Assembly: GCA_029215795.1 (NCBI GenBank)
Contig: JARDYH010000004.1
Location: 30,632,001-30,696,000, forward strand
DNA length: 64,000 bases
Origin: Anniella stebbinsi
Lineage: Eukaryota > Chordata > Lepidosauria > Squamata > Anniellidae
Direction of reading: 5' to 3'
Position numbers and translations under genes: made by a program. Below the pieces are notes generated by a model, which searched no databases, was not told the DNA's origin, and saw only the letters and a program-made list of their open reading frames with translations. Each line of letters begins with the position of its first letter. Position 1 is the stretch's first letter. Shown piece after piece: positions 52,626 to 63,329 of this stretch.

Positions 52626-53744
52626 AAGGACAACTGCAGCTGAAGATACTCAGGAATGATGAAGAGCAACAATGACCTTTTCTACATAAGGCATTTATTG
52701 GGTGCTCATCATTCCTGAGTCATGGTTGTTTACAGGTACTTTAGAGGACATTTGGGACCCTGCAGTTTCACTTCTGTTTTTAAACAGCAGTTTTGGCAAA
52801 ATAAAAAAATAAAAAATAGAGCTGGGAAAATGTGGTATTATTTGTAAAAGTAAAACGAAATGCTTCTTCCATTTCTGCAGTGGTGCTATTTTGCTGTAGC
52901 ACAGTGCCACCCAGAGGTTATGTAGAAGAAAAGCTGGAAAGGAAAGGTTCTTTGTGTAGTGCTCAGATCTCAATTTTGCAATAAAACTGAAAGTAGATAC
53001 AGCAGATTTAACCAGCAAAAACAAAAACACAAAACATTTCACTACTGATATTTCAGCCAGGCGAATCATGGTGGGAGTGAAAGCATGGACCTTAAAGGAC
53101 ACCAAGGTGAAATTAGGGATGTGTGAATCAGCAAAACTTGAGCTCAATGAAGTTCTCCAAATTCCACCTCAAAGCTCATTCCAGCTCGAGTCTGTATCAC
53201 ATGTAGAGTTTTGTTTGTTCATTTTCACTGATGGTGTTTGCATCTGTGTTTGATCAGGAATTTGTGAACTGGGTAAATCCTGATAGAAAACGAACAGAAA
53301 CACAGGGTAGTTGGTTCCATTGTTGAACTGCTCTTACTGTTAACAAGCAGGTGATGATGTCACAGGGGCAGGGATCTGCACCAAGCTCCTCCCCCTCCTC
53401 TGATGTCATCACACACCGCCCTGCCCACTTTTTTCCCTTTGTGCAGAGAGAGAGAGAGAGAGACGGAGGTCTGCATGGAGAAAATGACTGGGCTCTCGTT
53501 TGCCGAAACCAGCTCCTGCAAGCCCTGTGCAAGTTCTTCTCACACCACTGTCATCCCAGCTGGGGCACGCATGGCATGGGAAGGGACTCAGCTCAAACTT
53601 ACAGGACCTTGGCTGATCAGCATCAATAAACTGATCCACTCTCGCAGTAGGAGGGTGCGTGACATGCATTGGAATCCCCTTGTTATTGGAGGTAACTTGA
53701 GGATTCCTCTATAAGGTCAGGTGATAGGTCTTTGGAAGGAGAGG
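52626..53744. other. Unassigned, with a MITE end near 53113
   Basis: 'TTAGGGATGTGTGAATCAGC' (about 53113) resembles the TAGGGATGTG family end, but no partner end was found. (GA)n lies at about 53446-53462. Confidence 0.4.
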
Positions 53745-53998
53745 GATGTGGCCCATGGAGGATGCCCAAGGTTGCTCCACAATGGCTACTGGCACTGACG
53801 ACTATGTGCTACCTCCAGTAACTGAGGCAGTAAGTCTCTATGCACCAGTTGCTGGGGAACCTGGGTGGGAGGGTGCTGTTGATCCCTGCTTTGTTGGTCC
53901 CTGGTTGACAGCTGGTTGGCCACTGTGTGAACAGAGTGCTGGACTAGATGGACACTCGATCTGATCCAGCATGGCTCTTCTCATGTTCTTATGTTCGT
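53745..53998 (-). repeat. Interspersed repeat, antisense copy of the 'GCCATGCTGGATCAGACC' family
   Basis: 'ATGTGCTACCTCCAGTAAC', 'CACCAGTTGCTGGGGAACC', 'CTGGTTGGCCACTGTGTG' and 'GATCCAGCATGGCTCTTCTC' are the reverse complement of 1431-1668. Confidence 0.85.
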
Positions 53999-54546
53999 AA
54001 ATCAGATTGGGTTCTTAAATCAGGCTGGATTAGGCCCAAAGGCTGGAGATTGCCTTCCCCTGCTTTATTCCTTCTCCCTCTTAACTTCCTTACCATTCTC
54101 ATCTCATTCCCCACCCCTAAACTTGTTTTCTTCCCATCACCTTTGAACCTCCTCCGATTCTATTATTCTATGTGGCTGCTACTGGCTGCTGGTTGTGTAC
54201 TTGTAACATGGAATGGCAACTTCAGTTGCATAACAATTTCAATCACATAGTCTATTCTATCAAACAGACAAATCCGTGACTTCAGTTCACCACTTTGCTA
54301 CTGAGCATCATCTATCTCCAAGGTAGCAGTGAAGCTGGAACTAACCACAGCATAGGATACCATACCATATGCATATTGCCTAAGGCATGGCCCTTAACAG
54401 CCATAATTTCCTATCATTTTGGAGCTGAAGTGAACATGGAATGTCCTTAACACAATATGTTATATCAAAAGGTTTTTTTTTATTAATTGAATTTTGTCTG
54501 TGGTTGATTTCTTCTGTCCATTGTAATTACATGATGTTGGTGAGGC
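53999..54546. other. Unassigned sequence
   Basis: No feature was recognised. Confidence 0.5.
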
Positions 54547-54833
54547 TCCAGGTCAGGGCTCATGTAACTTTAACAGTTGTAGAGAAAAGGGAATTTCAGC
54601 CAGTGTCATTAGTATGCAATTAGTTCCTGGTGAAATTCCCTCTTCATCACAACAGTTAAAGTTGCAGGGGCCCTGCCTTCTTTTGTATATGGTCACTCTA
54701 GTATAGTGCCTGTAACTTTAACTGTTGTGATGAAGAGGGAATTTCACGAGGAACTAATTGCATACAAATTCCCTTTTCTCCACAACTGTTAAAATTACAT
54801 GAGCCTTGACCTGGATTTTATCTAGTCAGCCTA
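54547..54833. mobile_element. hAT-like MITE, copy 5 (left end lost)
   Basis: It begins inside the left terminal region at 'TCCAGGTCAGGGCTCATGTA' and ends 'GATTTTATCTAGTCAGCCTA'. A short internal deletion removes the segment after 'GCATACAAATT' near 54768. It is closest in sequence to the copy at 39410. Confidence 0.85.
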
Positions 54834-55217
54834 ATGGAAGGTGAGCAAAGTATGTTTTTGCTGGAAGAAGACTCATACGTTTATGGAATGGGGCAAAGAT
54901 TTTTTCCCAGAATTTTCTCCAGTTCTTCCTTCACCTGGGCCCTCTGAAAAGCTGCTTTGGAGGGTTGGGGAACCCTCTGGAATAGTGTGGGAGATGACAC
55001 CAGTGAGGGGGAGGGCTGCAGGGGGAAGATATCACCTCTCTCCCTTCCTCCAGCAGCAAGCCCCCATTGGATCCCGGTCCCTTTCATGGGGGGGAAGGAG
55101 CCCTTCCATTTGCTAAAGGGAACATTTGGTTCCAACACTAACATATATGATGGTTTACCCTTCTATGTGGACTCAGGGCTTTCTTCTTTTAAGAAAACAT
55201 TTGAATCTAACAGATAT
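54834..55217. other. Unassigned sequence
   Basis: G-rich and C-rich stretches. No repeat family or gene was recognised. Confidence 0.45.
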
Positions 55218-55430
55218 AGAGCAAGTGCAATGTAGTGGTTCGAGTGTTGGATTGGGACCCGTTCTAGTCCCCATTCTGCAATGGAGCTCACTGGGTGACT
55301 TTGGGCCAGTATTGACTCTTAGTCTAACCTTCCTCGCAGGGTTGTTGTGAGGATAAATCATGTAAGCTGCCATTAGCTCCTAGGAGGAAAAAAGGCAGAA
55401 TATAAATGATGTAGTAGCAGTAGTAACAAA
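55218..55430 (+). mobile_element. tRNA-derived SINE (type 1)
   Basis: 'GTGCAATGTAGTGGTTCGAG', the B box GTTCTAGTCC at 55261-55270, 'GCTCACTGGGTGACTTTGGG' and 'CAGGGTTGTTGTGAGGATAA' match the copy at 7751. Confidence 0.85.
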
Positions 55431-56202
55431 AGTAATTTAATAATATGTAATAATAAATACAATTATAAGATAAGTCGGTAGGTAAATAGTTTTCCAATTA
55501 TAGGTTTTGCCTTCTCTGTAGACTCAGGGATTTATTTATTTTTTAAAAGAAATTTAATTTCTTCTATGTTCAGTTTTTGGGAGACAGAAATGCATTCCTC
55601 CCCTCCCCTTGTTATGTGTTTTAGTAAGTGGCATAGTTTTGTGGGTGTTTTCCGCCCCTTTGAGTTGGGAAATGTGTATCACTAAAACAACCCCAGCATG
55701 TAGCCCCTTTTCAAGCAAGTAAGCAAATGTCTTAAAAATCAACAAAGCTTGTTTCCCAATTAAACATGAAAGCATCTGAGAGCAGCCGAGTCACTTCTGC
55801 TAGTGCAAACATAGATTAAGCATAGAGGGCAATTCAAAATCCCCGGAACTAGACATGGAGTAGCACCAGCTCACCATGTGTACTGGATGTTTGAAAGGAT
55901 TAAAATCACTTTCATTGGCCTTAATTCCTCTGTAGGACCAAGCCCTTGTGAAATTGTTACATACATCAAAGCATATGAGTAGAAAGAAGCGTGTGCAGCG
56001 TAATTACCAAATCTATCCTTCCTTCTTTCCCAGAGACAGTGGCAGAAAAAAAATATTTGGGGGAGAGAAAGGAGGGGAAAGGGGATAATGAAGTGTGCTT
56101 AGCCAGTATAACACTCTTTTGGATGCATATAGTGTTAGAAATGTGGCATTGAGGCCATCTTCAATGGTCGGGGGGATGCAGGAGGAGGCATGTTGTAGTC
56201 TC
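55431..56202. other. Unassigned AT-rich sequence
   Basis: No feature was recognised. Confidence 0.5.
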
Positions 56203-56779
56203 TGAGCCAATCTACACTTTCGGTTGTAATGTTCCGAAAACTAGTTTAAAGCGATGTTAATTGCTACGTTTTAAAATGTAACAAGCCACATGAAGTAGTC
56301 TCTACTGTTCTGGAGTGTGCCCTTCTGTTTTGAGTTCGTTTGGGAAGGGCACACTCTTATTTTTTCTTCGTTACTGTCTTCATTGTTGCTTCTTCGCCCC
56401 GTTCTTGACATGTCCACTTCCTCCTACAGCCTTCTTCCTTTCACTTCCTCTTAATTACCAAGGAGTCAGTAGAACAGGGAATGACTAACACCATAAGGGA
56501 ATGCAAACTCAGTAACGCAGCATTTGGGCGCCGGAACAAAAGGACACACCCTGACAACAACCATGGGATAACAGAGGTTTGATTAGAGATGCAGTGAAAC
56601 GGTAAGTAAAGGCGCATTACCAATTTTAAAACCATTTATTTGCTAAAAAAAAGTTATAACAAGTCAAGAAACAGTGCAAGAAACAACTTATATAAAATGA
56701 CCTACTACGTGCATCGTGTGCCCCAAAGCGTCCTCGAAATCTAACAAAAACGTTTCAAAGCTCATGTGTAGATTGGCTC
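56203..56779. mobile_element. Foldback DNA element with GAGCCAATCTACAC ends (577 bp)
   Basis: It begins GAGCCAATCTACACTTTCGG and ends 'CATGTGTAGATTGGCTC', a perfect 14-bp terminal inverted repeat. The interior shares 'CATTGTTGCTTCTTCG' and 'CCACTTCCTCCTACAGCC' with the element at 33572. 'GTGTGCCCTTCTGTTTTG' and 'GGGAAGGGCACACTC' form an internal pair. No target duplication was recognised. Confidence 0.7.
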
Positions 56780-57799
56780 CTGATCATAAGAAACACAACA
56801 CCTATTGAATTCCTGCCTGATTTGCACTGCTAAAGTATAGGAGCTGCCTCATCCTGTCACAAAACAAAAGCTACCATGTTCTCAGCAAAGGAGGAATTTT
56901 ATCTCGTATTGACCACAGAGCACAATGAAGCCAGGCAGTCCAGAGTTGCAGAGCCAGTGTGGTAGTGGAGGCAGGGCTCACAGGGATGCAGCGCCAGAAT
57001 TTTTTTAATTAGCACAGATGTTTGTGTCCTCCTAGCAGAGATGAAAATTACTAGAACTGTTTTGTTGATTTGGATCAATATAGCTGCCTCCATTTTTGGA
57101 CTCTTCTTGGGAGTGTGGCTATGGGGACTATCATGAGGAGTGCCTGCACTTCAAAACATACCACTGTGTAGGACCTTAGAGAACTCCAAGTGAGCAACTT
57201 GCTCTAATGAAATCTGGAACTGAACTGAGGCCTTGTATTCCTCCAGGACCACGTCACCTTCCCAAGAACCACTGCTTCCATGAGGATTCAAAGACCTTAA
57301 AGGAGACATCCTATGGCCAGTCCACCTCTTCACTGTTACTTTCCTCCAGTCCCAATAACAATAAAGAGCATGGGCTTCAAGGTGTAGCAAGAGCCAGTTC
57401 CTTGGCAGGGTAGATGCAAGGATCCCAGTTATTTCTGAAGGTCCCATTTAAGGGGCTCTTCATTTGAGAAGCTCCCGGCTAACAGGGTTAGGCTTTGTAT
57501 CCAGCACCTCTAGCTCTGGTGCTGCTGGACCAACTGATTCAGCTGACCTCTCCTTATCTGAGTCAGTCAGGGTCCAAGATGCTGTTCACGATGGAGGGTC
57601 ATGACAAGATGAAAGAATAAACCTGGCACAGGAGTGGGACTTTGGACATTTCACTACAAGTACCTTGCAGTGGAGTCACATGGCTATGGAGGTGACAGCT
57701 CAGTGCAGTCCAATGGAGATGGCAGCTAAGGTAAAGCCAATATGTGATCTGTGTTTGCCCATTACATGCACTACTTTGTCTGATGTGATGAAATCACAG
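56780..57799. other. Unassigned sequence
   Basis: No exon or repeat was recognised. Confidence 0.45.
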
Positions 57800-58060
57800 C
57801 CCTCTGCCCTTAGCTCAATTCATGAAAGATGATTCCAGACTGTGTGGTGTAACAACCTCACATCCAGGAGATTGTTAATTCTTCTTTGAGAGGCAGTATC
57901 GGGCCAGTCCTGAAAAAGCTTAACCTGGACCCCCAGAAAATGTGAACAACTATAGGCTAGTAACCAACAACCCTTTCCTGGGCAAGGTGCTTGAGCGGGT
58001 GGTTGCAGGGCAACTCCAGGAACTCTCGAATGAAATGGATTATTTAAATCCATTTCAATT
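57800..58060 (+). mobile_element. Internal fragment of L2/CR1-type LINE reverse transcriptase
   Basis: The plus strand, read across frameshifts, carries 'GGGCCAGTCCTGAAAAAGC', 'TTAACCTGGACCCCCAGAA', 'TATAGGCTAGTAACCAACAA' and 'GGGCAAGGTGCTTGAGCGGG'. These correspond to the conserved RT stretch around 'LKKPTLDP ... NYRPVSNLPFL ... KVLERV'. This is the N-terminal side of RT, upstream of the parts kept in the other LINE copies here. It has no 3' tail and is old. Confidence 0.65.
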
Positions 58061-58840
58061 ATATGCATACCATTTTTTGCATTGCCCATTTTCCCACCTG
58101 GTCTGACTTTATATTTGTCACATTGTTAATGCTTATATATACCACAAAACCTAATGTGCACATTACTGTTGCCAAAGTTCAGAATTACGAATCAAGCACA
58201 ATTTCCCCAAAGTTCTTCTCTGGCTTGGGATGCTAAATGAAATCCTGCGCATGCACAACCAGCACTCAGCAGAGCCAGCTGTATAAAAATTCTTTAAGAT
58301 TATCCCCTTACTCTTAATGAAACCTTTGATGGTTCCTGGGAATTACATGACCAGACCACCTAGAATGATAAGGTACAAAACAATGTGAAGCCTTGTGTTG
58401 TATTATTAATAACTATTCATAAAAAATTCCATAAGGATATTGTGGAATGGGATGATATAACATATTATTGGATATTTTATGCTTAACTCATTGTACAAAA
58501 ATTGATTTATGTTTAAAATAAAATTAAAATTAAATGCTTCCTACATCTTAAACATATACTGTAGGAAGTTATGATTAGATAGTAGTTAATTTAGCCTTGG
58601 GCCCGAGCAGAACATTTTCAAGTTTAATTTATTTATACAAATATATATAACGGTAAAGACTCTTGATCACAATGGTGGATCAAATGTGAATTAAGCTTGG
58701 TGACAAATAGGCAGCTAGTCCAACTCTTTAAGGGCCAGTATTATATGGTCTCGCACAGCCAACCCCTTCAACACCTGTGTGGCTGGATTTTGTACAATTT
58801 ACAATCATTGGGTCAGTTTCAAAGGCAGCTCTGTGTCAGG
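58061..58840. other. Unassigned AT-rich sequence
   Basis: No feature was recognised. Confidence 0.5.
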
Positions 58841-58844
58841 GTGA

Positions 58845-58990
58845 CCATATTTTGGAAACCAAAAAGGAGGACAACATGGCCGCCCCAAGGAGGCGTGCCC
58901 ACCAACATGCCCAGCCCCCAAGGGGGCGTGCCCACCAACATGCCCAGCCCTCAAGGGGGCGTGCCCACCTGAACATGGCCTTGATCACAT
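58845..58990 (+). mobile_element. MITE fragment ('GGTGACCATATTTTGGAAAC' family) with a 33-bp tandem repeat
   Basis: The left end 'GGTGACCATATTTTGGAAAC' and 'CAAAAAGGAGGACAACATGG' matches the element at 5572. It is followed by about three units of a 33-bp repeat ('AAGGGGGCGTGCCCACCAAC' and 'ATGCCCAGCCCCC'). The right end of the element is missing. Confidence 0.7.
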
Positions 58991-59030
58991 GTCTGGTTTC
59001 ACAGACACAATTAAGACAAACTGTTCTACG

Positions 59031-59350
59031 TAGGCTGACCATATGAAACGGAGGACAGGGCTCATGTACCTTTTACAGTTGTAGAGAAAAGGGAATTTCA
59101 ACCAGTGTCATTTGTATGCAATTAGTTCCTGGTGGAATTCCCTCTTCATCACAACAGTTAAAGGTGCAGGCACTATACTAAAGTGACCCTATACAGAAGA
59201 AGGCAGGGCCCCTGCAACTTTAACTGTTGTGATGAAGACGGAATTCCACCAGGAACTAATTGCATACAAATGGCACTGGCTGAAATTCCCCTTTCTCTAC
59301 AATTGTTAAAGTTACATGAGCCCTGTCCTCCTTTTCATATGGTCAGCCTA
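59031..59350. mobile_element. hAT-like MITE, copy 6 (320 bp, intact)
   Basis: It begins TAGGCTGACCATATGAAACG and ends 'CTTTTCATATGGTCAGCCTA'. A perfect 8-bp duplication, GTTCTACG, flanks it (59023-59030 and 59351-59358). The inner inverted pair is well preserved. It is the best evidence that this family is hAT-mobilised. Confidence 0.93.
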
Positions 59351-59358
59351 GTTCTACG

Positions 59359-59645
59359 TAACATCTTAATGTTTAAATCACTGATATAAAGAACAAGTTA
59401 GACATTCATTGTATCTGAAATTAAGTTCACTCACTCCTACTTTTTTTAGCTTTTGCTGTACTTTGAAGCTTTTGCTATGCTCTGTGTGATACAGTCTCCC
59501 CTTCCCTCAAATATCTTTTCTGACTGCAAATCCTTCACTGGATGACCATAGTCTCACCTTTCCTAAGATTTAACACTCTTTCTCCATCACCTTTCTCACA
59601 CCCATACTCACAGATTCAGTATACTGCTACCACTGAACAGGTGCA
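59359..59645. other. Unassigned sequence
   Basis: No feature was recognised. Confidence 0.5.
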
Positions 59646-59653
59646 GTAAATTC

Positions 59654-60917
59654 TAGGGATGTGCACTGGATCGGACCCGATCCACGATTCGAGTCCGGTC
59701 CAGTGGGAAATCGGATAAATTATCCGATTTCCGATCCGACAGCTGGATCGGCCGATCCAATCCGAACCGGTCCGAAAAGGCTCCGAACCGGTTCGGCGGA
59801 TCGGCGGATTGGCGGGCGCCCACTGGCGCCCACCGCCGCTTCCATTGGCCGGCGCCAGCGGGCACCCGCCGATGAAAGTGGACAGCGGGGGGGAGGAGGA
59901 GGGGGCGTTTACCTTCCCGGCCCGTCCGCTCCCGTCCGGCGCCGGCGGCTACTACCAGCGGGCTCCGCGGCCTACTCCAGGGTGGCACGCCGGGTGATGT
60001 CATCACCCGGCGCGCTACTCTAGAGCAGGCCGCGGAGCCCGCTGGTAGTAGCCGCCGGCGCCGGACGGGAGCGGACGGGCCGGGAAGGTAAGCAGGGGGC
60101 GCGCGGAAGGGAGGAGGGGGGCCCTTACCTTCCCGGCCCGTCCGCTCCCGTCCGGCGCCAGCGGCTACTACCAGCGGGCTCCGCGGCCTACTCCAGGGTG
60201 GCGCGCCGGGTGATCTCATCACCCGGCGTGCTACTCTAGAGCAGGCCGCGGAGCCCGCTGGTAGTAACCGCTGGCGCCGGACGGGAGCGGACGGGCCGGG
60301 AAGGTAAGCAGGGGGCGAGCGGAGGGGAGGAGGGGGACCCTTACCTTTCCGGCCCGTCCGCTCCCATCCGGCGCCGGCGGCTACTACCAGCGGGCTCCGC
60401 GGCCTGCTCCAGGGTGGCACGCCGGGTGATCACCCGGCGCGCTACTCTAGAGCAAGCCGCAAAGCCGGCTGGCGGTAGCCGCCGGCGCCAGACGGGAGTG
60501 AACGGCCCTAACAGGTAAGCAGTGGCGGGGAAGGGGGCTTACCCCCCCCGGAGCTGTCCGCTTCTATCCGCGGGCGCCCGCGGGCGCCAGCGGATGGAAG
60601 CGGATGGCCCCAGGGGGGGTAGGGAGTGCGGGGGAGGGGGCTTACCTGCCGGGGCCATCCACAGCGGACGGCCCCGGGGGGAGGGAGTTAGGCCCCCCCT
60701 CACCCACTCACCGCCATTTTTTCCTCATAGACTTGCATTGCAATGCAAGTCTATGGGGAAAAAAATGGCGGCCGATCCAAAAATTTCCAATTTTTGGATC
60801 GGGATCGGACTCGATCCGGTCCGGGGGGCCTCCGATTTTGTCCGAACCGATCCATGACAAAATTGGAGGTCCCAATCCGGGTCCCGATCCGATCCGGGGG
60901 GTCCGTGCACATCCCTA
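59654..60917. mobile_element. hAT-like foldback element, TAGGGATGTG family, CpG-rich (1264 bp)
   Basis: It begins TAGGGATGTGCACTGGATCG and ends 'GTCCGTGCACATCCCTA'. A perfect 8-bp duplication, GTAAATTC, flanks it (59646-59653 and 60918-60925). The ends hold 'CGATCC/GGATCG' clusters like those of the 361-bp copy at 46706. The central palindrome 'CATAGACTTGCATTGCAATG' (about 60727) is also shared. Between the left end and that palindrome lie three tandem 216/198-bp units. The 255-codon antisense frame over it follows from 216 being divisible by 3. Confidence 0.93.
59909..60538. repeat. Three tandem CpG-rich units (216, 216, 198 bp), each a palindrome
   Basis: Units start at 59909, 60125 and 60341 with 'TTACCTTCCCGGCCCGTCCG' or a near match. 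In each, about 90 bp ('GCGGCTACTACCAGCGGGCT' and on) folds back as 'AGCCCGCTGGTAGTAG'. The centres are GGGTGATGTCATCACCC, GGGTGATCTCATCACCC and GGGTGATCACCC. Each unit ends near AAGGTAAGCAG or CAGGTAAGCAG, so a strong 5' splice-site-like motif lies at each right arm, and its reverse complement at each left arm. Confidence 0.92.
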
Positions 60918-60925
60918 GTAAATTC

Positions 60926-61051
60926 TAGTACAACAAACTAGCAACCTAGCATTCAGAAAGAGTATAAAATATAATTACCCTGTAAACATTGGCCATGGAA
61001 CAAAATGGACTAAAGGCTTGCAGTCATTTCTCCCTAGCACTTCTTAGCTTA
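60926..61051. other. Unassigned sequence
   Basis: No feature was recognised. Confidence 0.5.
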
Positions 61052-61210
61052 GCCAGATCCACACCAAGCAGGATATAGCAGTGTGAAAGCAGTATATAAA
61101 AGGCAGGAGCCACACTATTGCTTTATAGCAGTATTGAAGTGCACTGACAACTGCTAGGGCCCATTGACACATGCCATATACCACTATATCCTACTTGGTG
61201 TAGATCTGGC
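61052..61210. mobile_element. Palindromic DNA element, GATCTACAC type (159 bp)
   Basis: 'GCCAGATCCACACCAAGCAG' and 'GATATAGCAGTGTGAAAGC' are matched by 'CATATACCACTATATCCTAC' and 'TTGGTGTAGATCTGGC'. The loop contains 'GACAACTGCTAGGGCCCATT'. Confidence 0.75.
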
Positions 61211-62454
61211 CCTTGTTTCAAGTTCAGGTTTATCAGTGAGAAACTACTCTAAAAATGTGTCATTATATCTCTGGTTCATTAACCATGTAAACAAGACCAT
61301 GGTTAGTAGCTATACAAAGAAAGGCTGGAACAGTTGCCCATTATCACAATGCTAGCTAAACAAGGATCTTTCCCTCCTTTTATCCAAATATTTCTTGAAT
61401 TTACACTGCCTCAGTGTGCAGAGAACAAAAATCCCAATCAGGGACCCAAAGAAAACTGCCCAAAGAAATGACAGGTACAAGTCCCATTGATTTCAATAAA
61501 GCTTACTCCCAGATAAATGAATATAGGATTGCAGCCTCTTCACATCTGTTCACCTTACACTAGCAAGTGCAAGCCCCTCCTGTCAAGGACAACCATGCAT
61601 TTACAGAACCTGGACTCGTGGATCATATAACCAACAGGTGCTCTCCAGAAAGATGCTTTCAGAGCCTAGGAGATCCAGACACACTCAAAGAAGTCAAGCA
61701 AATCCATGCTAGGCACTCATAGCCTACCATCAGAGATTTTATTGAGGCAACCGCCCCATCATTCCAGATGTTCTTAAATGAACTAAAGCCTAAACATGGC
61801 CATGGAAGCATCCGTATCAGAATGAGATAAAAATGCCAACTAAAAGTGGTAAGACTGACCAAAAAATAAAGAACCAAGGTACACAGAGAGGAATACAGTA
61901 AGGATTGTCCATACATAAGAAATGAGAGATTATGAAGGGCACTTCAGCCTTTGCAAATGAGTTGAGGGTTACTTAGTTAGATTTAGACTTATTTCAATAT
62001 ATACGTGTGCAATCTTATGCATGTTTAGACAAAAATATATAGAGAGTAACTTTGTAAGAGGTGATTTGGGGTGGGAAATCTGCAGCTGGGGTGGGGATTG
62101 CTGAACTCTACATGATCGTCATAATTAGCAAATGGTTTGCATAACATGTAAATAAAGCAACACTGCCTCCCAACAAATAGCACTCCTGATGGCCTAATAA
62201 TAATAATAATATCTTTCAAGTATGAGCTGTAGAATTTACTCAGAGGATGCACCATCCATTCTTCCTAGGCTAACAATTTGTCAACTTGAAGTTTTCTCTG
62301 TGGGAGCTCCCCACACACCCATAGAAAAAACTGAAATGTGTTTTGGGTGGCTGGCAAAGAGTTAGGGCAAAACCCTTCCACTCTCTGGAGGCTTAGAAGG
62401 ACACACCTACCCATAAGCTGCTTTGGGGAGTTACTTTTAAGATCTTGATTAAAG
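61211..62454. other. Unassigned, with one short repeat
   Basis: 'GTCCCATTGATTTCAATAAA' and 'ATATAGGATTGCAGCC' (about 61475-61540) are a 'GCAATCCTATGCA'-type half. No gene was recognised. Confidence 0.45.
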
Positions 62455-62585
62455 TTCAATCTGGAGTCCTATGCTTGTTTAAATGGGAAAATGTTCTTTA
62501 ACTCCCAGCCAGCCATGCCAGCTGGGGAATACTGGGACTTGTAGGATTTTTTTTTCTGTCTAAACCTGGATAGGATTGCACCTTT
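62455..62585. repeat. Palindromic repeat (CTCCCAGCCAGCCATGCC type)
   Basis: 'CTATGCTTGTTTAAATGGG' and 'AACTCCCAGCCAGCCATG' are matched by 'CTGGGGAATACTGGGACTTG' and 'CTAAACCTGGATAGGATTGC'. It is a fuller version of the fragment at 30784. Confidence 0.7.
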
Positions 62586-63320
62586 GTGAAATAGTTTTTA
62601 TTTTTAAAAGCAACTTGTCTCAACTTCTGTTGAGCTCGTTATAATATAGAACTGGAAACTGAAGCGCTGATGCTACATTCTTGCCCTGGAAGTTTCCCAT
62701 GCACCCCACATTATAAGCAAAACAACATATATTTAACATAACATATCTCCAAATGCCTTATAACAAATATTTAAATATACATTAAGTTCTTTATGCTCAC
62801 ATATTTCCATCAGAGGTGGAAAAGTTGTTCCTATGAGCAATATTACGGTGCAAACATTACATTTCATGCTATCTGTCAAATGCAACACAAACTTGTGGAA
62901 AGGGCCTTAGGCTTCAAGGGATATGCAGTCCCCCCAAACTATGCACCTGCTTCTTCAGGGGGGAGAGATTGACCTCAACTGCCTTAATAATTACCTTACA
63001 TCATAGGCTCATTATGTTTTCAGCTTTTAGGAATAAGTCATATCCTTATCCAGTCTAGTTACCTTAGGTCAGCATGGTAGAACCACTTTCAGCCTGAGCA
63101 TTGAATTCCATTTTGAAGAAGCTTTTGAGAGCCAAAATGCCAAAAATGCCAGCCTATTTTAATTTAACACTCTTATTGTCAGTAACTAAGCCTTGTGAGA
63201 GGTATTTCAACCTTTTAGAATGTGGGGGAAGAAAAATGAAAGCTGAGAAGCAGGGAGGGGGAGAAAGAGCCAGGGGAAAGGGGGAAAGGCCATATTCTCC
63301 CATATGAGCCTGCCTGTGCA
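62586..63320. other. Unassigned sequence
   Basis: No feature was recognised. Confidence 0.5.
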
Positions 63321-63329
63321 TTGATATCT

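Noticed and set aside
59653..60420. Longest open frame in the window (255 codons, minus strand), proline/arginine-rich with internal repeats
   Set aside because: It lies wholly inside the foldback element. The frame persists because the tandem unit is 216 bp, divisible by 3, and very GC-rich. No domain is recognisable.
59650..60720. CpG island, possible promoter of a nearby gene
   Set aside because: The CpG richness belongs to a transposed element with an 8-bp target duplication; no first exon or transcription-start evidence is visible.
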